DNA of 64,000 bases from JAVBLD01 sp031553705 (lineage in GTDB: Bacteria > Bacteroidota > Bacteroidia > Bacteroidales > Marinifilaceae): positions 115,564 through 179,563 of the forward strand of contig JAVBLD010000003.1 in NCBI GenBank assembly GCA_031553705.1, given 5' to 3'. Below are positions 44,664 to 53,862 of this stretch, piece by piece. The notes under the pieces were generated by a model. It worked only from the letters and a program-made list of their open reading frames with translations, did not search any database and was not told the origin of the DNA. Positions within the stretch are counted from its first letter, which is position 1. The number at the start of each line of letters is the position of its first letter. The translations under genes and the position numbers were made by a program.

Positions 44664-45815
44664 TTACTTGTAAAGCAGTACATCCTCCTTGGTAATAATC
44701 TGATTGCCGAGGATGACCAGTCGTTCAAGGATGTTGCGCAATTCACGGATATTACCGGTCCACTCGAAATTTTTAAGTGTCTCAATAGCTTCCGGTGTGA
44801 TATTTTTTACTGCGATACCCATATCATTACATATCTCTTGCAAAAAGTAGACGGCCAGTTCGTCAATATCTCCGGGACGGTCTTTTAACGGAGGGACATC
44901 TATGACAATAACACTGATCCGGTGGTACAAATCCTCTCTGAACCTTCCTTTGGCAATTTCTTCTTTCAGGTTTTTATTGGTAGCGGCAATGACCCTGACA
45001 TCAATATGGATATCGGAGTCTCCACCGATCCGGCTGATTTTGTTTTCCTGCAAAGCACGCAAAACTTTAGCTTGTGCGTCTAGGCTCATATCCCCGATTT
45101 CGTCTAGAAAAATCGTACCGCCATGCGCCAGTTCGAATTTCCCTTTTTTCTGTTTGATAGCAGAGGTAAAGGAGCCTTTTTCATGTCCGAACAGTTCGCT
45201 TTCGATCAATTCCGAAGGGATAGCAGCACAATTGACTTCAACGAACGATTGATTGCAACGATTGCTCTTTTCATATAGTTGTCGCGCCACCAGCTCTTTA
45301 CCTGATCCGTTGGGGCCGGTGATCAGCACTCTGGCAGTTGATGCGGCCACTTTGTCAATCATAACCTTTATACGGTTTAACGCTTCCGATTTGCCGATCA
45401 TGCTATATTTCTTATTCACCTTATTTTTCAGGTTTTGTGTTTCACAGATAAGCCGGTTTTTGTCGGTAGCATTTTTGATGGTGATCAGTATCCGGTTTAG
45501 ATCCAATGGTTTTTCAATAAAATCGTAGGCTCCTTTCCGGATGGCCTCGATGGCCGTTTCGATTGTCCCATGGCCGGAGATCATGATTACCGGGATGTCG
45601 CGGGCAAATTCCTTGATTCGTTCCAGTACCTCGATGCCTTCCATTTTCGGCATTTTTATATCACAGAAAATCAATTCTGGCTTTTCTGTTTTTGCCGCCA
45701 TCACCCCTTCCAATCCGTTTTCTGCCAGTATCACGTCATGTCCTTCAAAGCTCAGGATATCCTTCATAGAGTTCCGTATGCTGCGTTCATCGTCGATTAC
45801 TAATATCTTTGCCAT
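44664..45815 (-). CDS. sigma-54-type response regulator without DNA-binding domain
   Basis: A 383-residue protein with a receiver domain (1-120; phospho-acceptor Asp52 in FCDIKMP) and an AAA+ domain (about 137-370; Walker A GPNGSGK at 167-173, Walker B TIFLDEI near 235). The sigma-54 contact loop reads GSFTSA (214-219) rather than GAFTGA. The chain stops at the end of the AAA+ domain, with no Fis-type helix-turn-helix. HTH-less enhancer-binding proteins are known in Bacteroidota and other bacteria and probably act from solution. The cognate kinase is not adjacent. It likely shares an operon with hydF. Confidence 0.9.
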   Translation of the reverse strand: MAKILVIDDERSIRNSMKDILSFEGHDVILAENGLEGVMAAKTEKPELIFCDIKMPKMEGIEVLERIKEFARDIPVIMISGHGTIETAIEAIRKGAYDFIEKPLDLNRILITIKNATDKNRLICETQNLKNKVNKKYSMIGKSEALNRIKVMIDKVAASTARVLITGPNGSGKELVARQLYEKSNRCNQSFVEVNCAAIPSELIESELFGHEKGSFTSAIKQKKGKFELAHGGTIFLDEIGDMSLDAQAKVLRALQENKISRIGGDSDIHIDVRVIAATNKNLKEEIAKGRFREDLYHRISVIVIDVPPLKDRPGDIDELAVYFLQEICNDMGIAVKNITPEAIETLKNFEWTGNIRELRNILERLVILGNQIITKEDVLLYK

Positions 45816-45852
45816 CAGTTGTTTCGTTATTCTGTATGTGTCATTGGATTTT

Positions 45853-45894
45853 TTCTATTCTGCTTCTTATTTCTTGCTCTTCTTTTCATAACTT
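45853..45894. repeat. heptad array upstream of the response regulator gene
   Basis: TTCTATT, CTGCTTC, TTATTTC, TTGCTCT, TCTTTTC and ATAACTT from 45853; pyrimidine-type units. Confidence 0.45.
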
Positions 45895-45987
45895 GCATAC
45901 AAAAATAGCGAATTTTATTTTAAAAATGGAGAGGGTATCAAATACCTTTTTTAACGCTGCAAATGGGCGTTTCATCTGAAATTAAAT

Positions 45988-45995
45988 TAACTTTG
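45988..45995 (+). promoter_or_regulatory. -7 box candidate of the patatin-barrel gene
   Basis: TAACTTTG matches TAnnTTTG, 38 bp before ATG 46034. It would drive the patatin-apbE-Omp85 row. Confidence 0.5.
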
Positions 45996-46033
45996 TGTAA
46001 TTGGTTGTTTTAATATGTAAGTGGGTATCGGTT

Positions 46034-48220
46034 ATGAGGAAGTTTTTATCAGTTTTTATTTTATGTTTATTACTGTGCGATGCCGCGTATACTCAACGAA
46101 AAAAAATAGGGTTGGTTTTAAGTGGAGGGGGTGCGAAAGGGGTGGCACATATCGGAGTGTTGAAAGTATTGGAGGAAGCAGGGATACCGATTGATTATAT
46201 TGCCGGAACGAGTATGGGAGCTATTGTGGGAGGGCTCTATTCTATAGGATATAATGCAAGGGACCTGGATAGCCTGGTAAAGATACAGGATTGGGTTCAT
46301 CTGCTTAGTGATAAAGTGTATCGTTATAATCTTCCTTTTTCGGAAAAAGAAGAAAACGAGAAGTATCTGGTATCGTTGCCTCTTGTAGAGGGACATAGAT
46401 TGAAGGTTCCGGTGGGATTTATCAATGGGCAGAACATCTACAACCTGTTCTCCGAATTAACCATAGGCTATCACGATTCGTTGTCGTTTATGGATCTTCC
46501 GATCCCATTCTCGTGTGTAGCAGCCGACCTGACGGACGGTAAACAGGTTATTATGAATAACGGTAACTTGGCGCTTGCTATGCGTGCCAGCATGGCTATA
46601 CCTGGCGCTTTCGAACCGGTGAGACTGAATAATATGGTACTGGTTGACGGCGGAATCTCCAACAACTTTCCGGTGGATGTGGTGAGAGCTATGGGGGCCG
46701 AGATTGTTATTGGAGTTGATCTGAGTACCGGCCTGAAAAATATGGAAGGGTTAAACTCAATGATAGGTGTAGTGGAACAATTAACAACATTAATAGGTAT
46801 AACATCTTATGAAAAAAATAAAAAAGAAGTAGACCTGTATATGAACCCCGGATTGGTCGGCTTTACAGTTGCCAGTTTTACAAAAGAGGCGGTCGATACG
46901 ATGATTCTCCGGGGAGAACAAGTAGCCCGTTTTAAATGGGATGAACTGATGAAACTGAAAAAAGCAATAAACCTGGATGAAAATAAGGTTGATGTAACGC
47001 ATCATAAAGTAAAAAGGACAGATTCCATTCCTATCCGTTATATATATATTGAGGGCGTTCCGATGCAAAATGAAAACTGGATCCGGAGGCGGATAAAACT
47101 CCGTGATTCTTCGGTAATCAGCAGGGAGGATCTGCATAGGGCGACATCGATATTATACGGCATGGGGACGTTTGCAAATGTAAGTTATAAATTGAGCGGC
47201 GAACCTGTTTATGATCTGACATTTATATTAGAAGAAAAGGTGGTCAGCTCTATAAATTTCGGTTTCCGGTTCGATTCGGAAGAGATGGCTTCCATATTAC
47301 TGAATTCGACGGTTTGCCATAACGCTTTGCGCGGATCACGGCTTTCATTGACAGGCCGTTTGAGTCGTAATCCTTATGCGCGGATAGGGCTCAGTTTTGG
47401 AAATAATTTCTTTCAACGGATAAATTTATCGTATATGTACAGATATAATGATATTAATTTATATAATCATGGCGATAAGGTAGATAATCTGGTTTTTTCA
47501 TATCATTTGGGAGAATTGAGTTTTTCCGATATAAATTTTATGAATTATAAATTCCAGATGGGGATGCGTTACGAGCATTTCAAATATGAGTCGAATTTAT
47601 ACGACACAGAGTATAAAGTGAGCTCACCCCGTTCGGAGAATTTTTTCAGTTATTATGCCTTAGCTCACTATGAAACATTTGACCGAAAATATTATCCAGA
47701 GAAAGGATATGCTTTTAAAGCAGAGTATTCGCTTTATACGGACGATTTGACTCATTATAACGATGGAGTGCCTTTTTCGTCGGTTGCTTTTAGCTTTGAA
47801 TCGGCTACCCGGCTCACCCGGCGTGTATATCTGATACCTGCGTTATACGGCAGGATATTGATAGGCAAGAACATACCGCCTCCTTATCAGAATTATATGG
47901 GAGGAGAGGTTCCTGAGCGCTACTTCTCGAGGCAATTGCCGTTTACCGGTATTCGTGATGTAGAGATATTTGACAATGCACTGATGGTAAGTAAGCTTAC
48001 GCTCAGATATAGGCTTGGCGCCCGGCATTATGTGACGTTGGTCGGGAATTATGCAAAGCAGAACGACAGCTTTTGGGATATCCTTAAAGGAGATGATATA
48101 TGGGGAGGAGGGATCGGCTATTCGTACAACAGTATTTTGGGGCCTATCGGTGCAATATTTGATATTTCCAACTGGGACGGAAAAGTGGGGTTCTATTTCA
48201 ATTTAGGATATTATTTTTAA
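46034..48220 (+). CDS. patatin-like phospholipase fused to an outer-membrane barrel
   Basis: About 728 residues from ATG 46034 (an upstream start at 46001 would bury the signal peptide). Signal peptide 1-21. The patatin domain (about 24-215) has GGGAKG (31-36), the nucleophile Ser60 in GTSMG and Asp205 in DGG. A POTRA-like segment lies at about 340-400, then a beta-barrel ending GYYF. This is the layout of PlpD-type (type Vd) and related Bacteroidota proteins, so the lipase may act at the outer membrane or outside. It begins a three-gene forward row with apbE and an Omp85-like gene. Confidence 0.92.
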   Translation: MRKFLSVFILCLLLCDAAYTQRKKIGLVLSGGGAKGVAHIGVLKVLEEAGIPIDYIAGTSMGAIVGGLYSIGYNARDLDSLVKIQDWVHLLSDKVYRYNLPFSEKEENEKYLVSLPLVEGHRLKVPVGFINGQNIYNLFSELTIGYHDSLSFMDLPIPFSCVAADLTDGKQVIMNNGNLALAMRASMAIPGAFEPVRLNNMVLVDGGISNNFPVDVVRAMGAEIVIGVDLSTGLKNMEGLNSMIGVVEQLTTLIGITSYEKNKKEVDLYMNPGLVGFTVASFTKEAVDTMILRGEQVARFKWDELMKLKKAINLDENKVDVTHHKVKRTDSIPIRYIYIEGVPMQNENWIRRRIKLRDSSVISREDLHRATSILYGMGTFANVSYKLSGEPVYDLTFILEEKVVSSINFGFRFDSEEMASILLNSTVCHNALRGSRLSLTGRLSRNPYARIGLSFGNNFFQRINLSYMYRYNDINLYNHGDKVDNLVFSYHLGELSFSDINFMNYKFQMGMRYEHFKYESNLYDTEYKVSSPRSENFFSYYALAHYETFDRKYYPEKGYAFKAEYSLYTDDLTHYNDGVPFSSVAFSFESATRLTRRVYLIPALYGRILIGKNIPPPYQNYMGGEVPERYFSRQLPFTGIRDVEIFDNALMVSKLTLRYRLGARHYVTLVGNYAKQNDSFWDILKGDDIWGGGIGYSYNSILGPIGAIFDISNWDGKVGFYFNLGYYF

Positions 48221-48304
48221 ATGGATAGTCGGGTAAAGGATGTGGGGCTGGGAATAGAGAGTTCCGTTAATGATAAAATGAACAAAATCAGCAATTAATT
48301 ATGG
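48221..48304. repeat. heptad-like spacer between the patatin gene and apbE
   Basis: An 80-bp gap that can be divided in 7-bp units (ATGGATA at 48221, ATGATAA at 48270, AATGAAC at 48277, GCAATTA at 48291). The last unit, ATTATGG, contains the apbE ATG just as the nqrA-nqrB array ends in the nqrB ATG. It is more degenerate than the nqr arrays. Confidence 0.4.
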
Positions 48305-49323
48305 GTTTCACATTCAATTTTTGGGAGAGTAAACATCGCATGTATGCACTCTTGCTTGTGCTTTTATACGGAATGGCCAGCGGTTGTAAAAAAAGCCAGT
48401 TCTATTATGCGAAAGGAGAGGTATACGGAACGTATTATAGTGTTTCATACGATTACACGGATGATTTGAATACAGAGATCAAACAGCAGATGGATCGGGT
48501 TGACAGATCATTATCGATGTATAATAAAAACTCCGTAATAGCTAAACTGAACCGGGGGGAAAGCGATGCGGTAGATGAACTGTTTGAGCGGATGTTCTCG
48601 ACCGCTACTAGGGTAAGTAAAATCTCCGGAGGAGCTTTCGATATCACCGTCGCTCCATTGGTGAACGCTTGGGGGTTTGGCTATAAAGAGGCGGTATTCC
48701 CTTCGCAGCAACAAATTGACAGCCTGTTACAGTTTGTTGGAATGGATAAACTGCGGATTGTCAATGGCCGTCTGGTAAAAAGTACGGACAAAACAGAGAT
48801 GGATGCCAGTGCCATAGCCAAAGGATTGGGAGTGGATGTGGTAGCTGAGTATCTGGAATCGAAAGGTATTGACAATTACTTGGTGGAAATCGGCGGCGAG
48901 GTGCGGGTAAAAGGATATAACCATTTGAAGCAGGCCTGGAGGATCGGAATCGAGAAACCTGTAGAAGATGCGGCTCAACAGGAGAGAGAATATAAATTTG
49001 TTGTTCACATGACAAAAGGGGCTTTAGCAACTTCGGGAAATTACCGGAAGTTTTATTATCATGAGGGGAAGAGGTATGGTCACACTATTGACCCTCGTAC
49101 AGGATATCCTATACAGACGGAAATTCTGAGCGCTTCCGTGTATGCAAAAAACTGCATGGAAGCGGATGCTTTTGCCACAGTTTTTATGGTGTCGGGATTG
49201 GAGGCATCAAAAAAAATTGTAGCGCAGAATAAAGATGTAGAAGTCTGTTTTATATATGAGGAACAAGGGGTTTTAACGGATTGGATGTCCGAGGGGTTTA
49301 AGAAGTTGTTGTCGGAAAAATAA
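48301..49323 (+). CDS. apbE: FAD:protein FMN transferase
   Basis: A 340-residue lipoprotein. Basic residues (SKHR) precede a hydrophobic stretch and the lipobox MASGC, which supports the start at 48301. The Mg2+/FAD region includes DASAIAKGLGVDVVAEYL and HTIDPRTGYP. It transfers FMN from FAD to threonine in the SGAT-type motifs of NqrB and NqrC, both present in this window (Thr212 of NqrB, Thr208 of NqrC counting from 9564). It lies between two outer-membrane protein genes rather than beside nqr. Confidence 0.95.
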   Translation: MGFTFNFWESKHRMYALLLVLLYGMASGCKKSQFYYAKGEVYGTYYSVSYDYTDDLNTEIKQQMDRVDRSLSMYNKNSVIAKLNRGESDAVDELFERMFSTATRVSKISGGAFDITVAPLVNAWGFGYKEAVFPSQQQIDSLLQFVGMDKLRIVNGRLVKSTDKTEMDASAIAKGLGVDVVAEYLESKGIDNYLVEIGGEVRVKGYNHLKQAWRIGIEKPVEDAAQQEREYKFVVHMTKGALATSGNYRKFYYHEGKRYGHTIDPRTGYPIQTEILSASVYAKNCMEADAFATVFMVSGLEASKKIVAQNKDVEVCFIYEEQGVLTDWMSEGFKKLLSEK

Positions 49324-49345
49324 ACCGGAATAAACGGGGGGGACG

Positions 49346-51346
49346 ATGAAAGGCGTGTTGATAATGGCTGTTGTATGTTGTATTGTGGGGAAAGTTTTTG
49401 CTTTCCGCACGACATCGTCAGTGTCTCCAGGCGATTCATTACTGCGGCTTCAAGTGCCTCTGCATGACTCTCTGTTCATTATACATAGTCCTGCCCCGAC
49501 AAATGATGATCAAGCGGATTCGTTGATTTATAAATCCAGGTTTCAAAAAATCGATCCTGCCACTACTCACGTCGTTTTTTTGCCGGATAGTTTAATCCGG
49601 GATACCTTAATGTATGAGTTCACCAAGATAAAAAAACTTGCCTATAAAACACCCTGGATGAAAGAACTCTATGGTATGGTATTCGTAAATCCGCGACCGG
49701 GAAGGTTAAGTGTTATGCGTGTCCAAAATAGTGAAGATAGATTTGAAATTTTTGCCGGCAAGACCATTCGTGATATTAATATAAAAGTGCTTCCGCCTTA
49801 TGGAGCCAGCGTATATGATACTCTTTATCAGGAAAAAGACTTGGAAAAGTATAAGTCTATTGCCAATATAATACATATGCGGACATCCGAGAGGATTATA
49901 CGTAAACAGATCACATTGAAGCCGGGAATGCCGGTGAATCCTTTTGAGCTTGTGCAGAATGAGATACTTTTAAGGCAATTGGATTATATCGACGATGCCG
50001 TAATTACTCCGGTCGGTTTGGAGCACGATAGTACGATGGTGGACTTGTTGCTTGTTTGCAAAGATGAATTTTCGTGGGGCGGTGAGATAGAGACAAACTT
50101 TTTAAATGCTTTTTCCATGGAGGTAGAAAATAAAAATTTCCTCACATTAGGGCATGTTGTCCGTTATCGTTTCGGGTATAAGGGTACTCAGGAAAAAGAG
50201 TGGGGAAACAGGCTAGAGTATAAAATTAATAGTTTGTGGGGGACACATGTCGATTTCAGAGGATATTACCGGAATGATTATTTGGAGAAATTGGTTACGC
50301 TAGAAATTAGCCGGCAATTTCTGACAACCAAGACCAAGTGGGCCGGAGGAATCTCCGGCGCCCGGGTCTACTACTCCGATGCATTGCCTGATCCTAGAAA
50401 GATTCGACTGGTGGACACCCTTTTTGATTACCGTTCGGGAGATATCTGGATGGGTAGATCGTTTATATTGGACTCAAGGCATTCATATAATCGTAATTTT
50501 TATCTAACAGGTCGTTTTTATGCCACAACGTTCGATAATTGTCCGGTTGTCTTGCCACATACCAATCAGCTTTATTATGACCGGTTGAACTTTTTGATGG
50601 CATTCACTTACGTAAAGATCAAATACTATAAAGCTAACCTGATTTACGATTTTGGTCGCACGGAAGATGTTCCGACCGGGCTATATGCCAGCATTATAAC
50701 CGGTTTTGAGCAAAATGACTTTCGGAATTCCGGCTATGTTGGCCTGGAATATCGTTATTCCCATTTCAGTAAATATACCGAGCGCTTTTATGCTGTACAG
50801 ACGGCAGTAGGATCGTATATTAACGATAACGGATTGGAACAGGGATTTGTGAAGCTCAATGCCAATCATATCAGTAACCTGATCAGTGTGGGTAAATGTA
50901 AGCTTCGTTATTATAATAATATAAACTATCTGGCAGGGGTCAGGCGCTATGAAGCGGATGATCTTTATATGCAAGATTACAATATCCGTGGGTTTGATTC
51001 TGATTCTTTGAAGGGGATCCAGAAGCTTTCAGGATCGGTATCGGCTACTCTGTTTTTACCATTTATCAGGAAGGGATGTCGGATGTCAGTCTCCGGATTT
51101 ATGGAAGCGGGAGTGATTGCGCCGGAGAAACAATCGCTTTTTGAAAGCAAGGCCTATCTTGGCCTGGGTATGGAATTGAACCTTAGAAATGACAATGTTA
51201 TTTTCAAAAATGTAAGTTTCAGACTGGCATTTTATCCCAGAGTACCTGCTGATGTCCGAAGTGTACAGGCTGTCTTATTCGGAGGGCCGAAAAGCAAATT
51301 TTACGACTATCGGGTGTCAAAACCGCAATTGGTCCCGTATGAGTAG
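49346..51346 (+). CDS. Omp85-like outer-membrane protein (POTRA plus barrel)
   Basis: A 666-residue exported protein. Signal peptide about 1-19. A low-similarity N-terminal region is followed by a POTRA-like segment at about 150-215 (LKPGMPVNPFELVQNEILLRQ, then YIDDAVITP) and a long beta-barrel with aromatic-rich strands. It belongs near the BamA/TamA/surface-antigen group but lacks the patatin domain of the gene two places upstream. It starts 22 bp after apbE. Its cargo or role is unknown. Confidence 0.8.
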   Translation: MKGVLIMAVVCCIVGKVFAFRTTSSVSPGDSLLRLQVPLHDSLFIIHSPAPTNDDQADSLIYKSRFQKIDPATTHVVFLPDSLIRDTLMYEFTKIKKLAYKTPWMKELYGMVFVNPRPGRLSVMRVQNSEDRFEIFAGKTIRDINIKVLPPYGASVYDTLYQEKDLEKYKSIANIIHMRTSERIIRKQITLKPGMPVNPFELVQNEILLRQLDYIDDAVITPVGLEHDSTMVDLLLVCKDEFSWGGEIETNFLNAFSMEVENKNFLTLGHVVRYRFGYKGTQEKEWGNRLEYKINSLWGTHVDFRGYYRNDYLEKLVTLEISRQFLTTKTKWAGGISGARVYYSDALPDPRKIRLVDTLFDYRSGDIWMGRSFILDSRHSYNRNFYLTGRFYATTFDNCPVVLPHTNQLYYDRLNFLMAFTYVKIKYYKANLIYDFGRTEDVPTGLYASIITGFEQNDFRNSGYVGLEYRYSHFSKYTERFYAVQTAVGSYINDNGLEQGFVKLNANHISNLISVGKCKLRYYNNINYLAGVRRYEADDLYMQDYNIRGFDSDSLKGIQKLSGSVSATLFLPFIRKGCRMSVSGFMEAGVIAPEKQSLFESKAYLGLGMELNLRNDNVIFKNVSFRLAFYPRVPADVRSVQAVLFGGPKSKFYDYRVSKPQLVPYE

Positions 51347-51365
51347 CTTCGAGCTAAATTTCTTA

Positions 51366-53714
51366 TTACTCAGATGAACGATCCTTTTTTGATTTGAAGA
51401 TATTTCCGATCTTTTTGAAAAAACCTTTTACCTTCTCTTCCGATTGCTCCGTTCCTTTGGGTACCACCGGTTTTTCTAATTTTTTATTGGTAATTTGCTC
51501 AAGCAAATTTAAATGCTCTTTGAAAGAAGGTACCTCCAACTCTTTCTCTTTTGCCGGAATATATAGGGGAAAAGAGAGATTATTCCAATGCCTGTAAGTG
51601 CGGCTCTGTAAGCATTGCTGCATACACATTCCGAAGATGGGGAGAGCCATATTTGCCCCTTGTCCCAGACTCATGGAATTGAAATGGATACTGGCGTCGT
51701 TGGCTCCGACTCGTACTCCTAGGACGATATGCGGATTGTAGCCGATAAACCATCCATCGGCGTGATTTTGAGTCGTACCCGTTTTGCCTGCTAACTCGTT
51801 GTATAGGCCATAATTCGTCCGTAGCCGGTGTCCTGTTCCTTCGTCGATGACAGCCATAAGGATATTTGTCATAGCCCGGGCATCCTCAACAGGCTCTACT
51901 GTCCGGAATTCGGGTAGTGCAGCCTTGAAAATGATATTTCCCTTGTTGTCTTTAATTTCATCCAGATAGTAAGGTTCCACAAATTTCCCATCGTTTGCAA
52001 AAACCATAAAAGGCTTTATCATCTCTTGCAAAGGGATATCCGCTACCCCCAATGCCAGCGATGGATAGGGCGGAAGCTCTGCTTCGATACCCAACTGCCG
52101 GGCATGGGTGATCACGGTGTCGATACCGGTTTGTAATAATACTTCTACAGCAATGGTATTTATAGATTGGCTGAGAGCGCCTTTCAGCGTATAATACCCG
52201 TCGTATTGGTCATTTGAATTCCTGGGAGTCCAGCCGTCATATTCCGGATAAGTTGTCTGTTCATTTTTATAATAGGCGTCCAACTTGGCACCATGAGCGA
52301 TAGCTGCGCTGTATACCACGGGCTTGAATACCGAACCTGCCTGCCGGGGTGCCGTAACCTGATCATACTGGAAATATTTATAGTCAAGTCCTCCGACCCA
52401 GGCTTTGATTTTTCCGCTTTGCGGTTCAACCGCAATCATACCCGGATGTAAAAATTTCAGGTAATATTTGATCGAATCGATTGATGAGTAGTCTGCCTTG
52501 ATCTCTCTTTGGGAAGCGCTGTACAGGATCATGGCTTTTTTTTCGCTCATGATCCGCAAAATCTCCTCCTCTTTCAGGCCTCGATGTTTAAGTTTTTGAT
52601 ATACGGGACTGTTCCTTATTGCATTATACAATATCTCTTTCTGGTTATCCCACGGCTCCTTTTTTCCCAAATGATCATAATAAGCCTGCTGTAATGTTTT
52701 CATGTGGGCTGCGACAGCTTTTTCCGCATAATGTTGCATTTCCGCATCAATTGTTGTGGTAAGGATAAGCCCGTCTTTGTACAGATTGTAATTGGTTCCG
52801 TATGTTGTGTTGTATTCGTCGAGGATTTTTATAGCATCTTTCCGTATTTTTTCCCGCAGATAGGGTGCTGTTCCGGAGTAGTGGTTAATTGCCTGGTAAC
52901 ATAACCCCAGCTCTGTGTCTTTCCATTTTTCACCCTCTTCCGGTGTCAGAAAATGGTATTTTACCATTTGATTGATTACAGTGTTACGGCGTTGTAGAGC
53001 TCTTTCCGGATGCAAACGCGGATTATACCATGAGGGGCCTTTTAAGATTCCGATCAATGTTGCGGCTTGGGGAAGTGACAGATCAAAGGCGTTGGTAGAG
53101 AAGTATTGTTGAGCGGCGCTTTCGATGCCGAATGTATTCTCTCCAAATGAAACGGTGTTTAGGTAAAGAGCTAATATTTCGTCTTTTGTGTATAGCTTTT
53201 CAATCTGATATGCCGTAAACATCTCTTTGAGTTTCACGACCGGAATAAAAATCACCTGTTGTTCTTCCCGTGGGTATAGGTTTTTAGATAATTGCTGACT
53301 GAGCGTACTACCTCCTCCGGAACTACGATCGCCTAACAGAAGAGTTTTAAAAAAGACACGCAACATACTGATCTTATCAATTCCCTTATGTTCATAGAAA
53401 CGAACATCTTCGGTAGCAATCAGTGCATGAACGGCATAAGGGGTAATACTGTCGAGTCCGATATTCGTGCGATTTTCAAAATAATATTTTCCGAGCAGTT
53501 CCCCGTCTTCACTATATAGTAATGAAGCTTCGTCATTGTGAATTGCCTTAAGTTCTCCTGCATCCGGAAGCTTTCCCCATAAGCCGGCATATACCGAATA
53601 GACAAAGAGTCCGGCCATTAAAGATGTTGCTATCAATAGAAGCAGAATATACTTTAAAATAGTCAGACCTCTTCTTTTCCCCTTTTTTCTTCGTTGTTTT
53701 CTTCGTTTTCCCAC
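51366..53714 (-). CDS. penicillin-binding protein 1A (bifunctional glycosyltransferase/transpeptidase)
   Basis: A 782-residue class A PBP that polymerises and cross-links peptidoglycan. A very basic cytoplasmic tail precedes one membrane helix (about 20-42). The GT51 domain has the catalytic Glu102 in ATEDVRFYEHKG. The transpeptidase has Ser461-Lys464 (SVFKP), SIN (517-519) and KTGTT (644-648). The start codon is GTG at 53714; no in-frame ATG lies between it and a TATCTTTG -7 box (CAAAGATA, 53737-53744), so the leader is only about 16 nt. The C-terminus is Lys-rich. Confidence 0.95.
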   Translation of the reverse strand: MGKRRKQRRKKGKRRGLTILKYILLLLIATSLMAGLFVYSVYAGLWGKLPDAGELKAIHNDEASLLYSEDGELLGKYYFENRTNIGLDSITPYAVHALIATEDVRFYEHKGIDKISMLRVFFKTLLLGDRSSGGGSTLSQQLSKNLYPREEQQVIFIPVVKLKEMFTAYQIEKLYTKDEILALYLNTVSFGENTFGIESAAQQYFSTNAFDLSLPQAATLIGILKGPSWYNPRLHPERALQRRNTVINQMVKYHFLTPEEGEKWKDTELGLCYQAINHYSGTAPYLREKIRKDAIKILDEYNTTYGTNYNLYKDGLILTTTIDAEMQHYAEKAVAAHMKTLQQAYYDHLGKKEPWDNQKEILYNAIRNSPVYQKLKHRGLKEEEILRIMSEKKAMILYSASQREIKADYSSIDSIKYYLKFLHPGMIAVEPQSGKIKAWVGGLDYKYFQYDQVTAPRQAGSVFKPVVYSAAIAHGAKLDAYYKNEQTTYPEYDGWTPRNSNDQYDGYYTLKGALSQSINTIAVEVLLQTGIDTVITHARQLGIEAELPPYPSLALGVADIPLQEMIKPFMVFANDGKFVEPYYLDEIKDNKGNIIFKAALPEFRTVEPVEDARAMTNILMAVIDEGTGHRLRTNYGLYNELAGKTGTTQNHADGWFIGYNPHIVLGVRVGANDASIHFNSMSLGQGANMALPIFGMCMQQCLQSRTYRHWNNLSFPLYIPAKEKELEVPSFKEHLNLLEQITNKKLEKPVVPKGTEQSEEKVKGFFKKIGNIFKSKKDRSSE

Positions 53715-53813
53715 AGCGTTCCTACATTACGATAGTCAAAGATAGCTGGTTTTAGTAAAGATATAGAATTTTAAACTTTAAATTTTAATAAATGGGGCGG
53801 GTATCGAAAAAAT

Positions 53814-53844
53814 AAAAAGAGGCTGTCTTTGACAGCCTCTTTTT
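53814..53844 (-). terminator. terminator of the first OmpA-family gene
   Basis: A 14-bp stem (53814-53827 with 53831-53844; core GAGGCTGTC/GACAGCCTC) with a 3-nt loop and A/T tails on both sides, 18 bp after the stop. Confidence 0.85.
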
Positions 53845-53862
53845 AGTATTGTAATTGATTTG

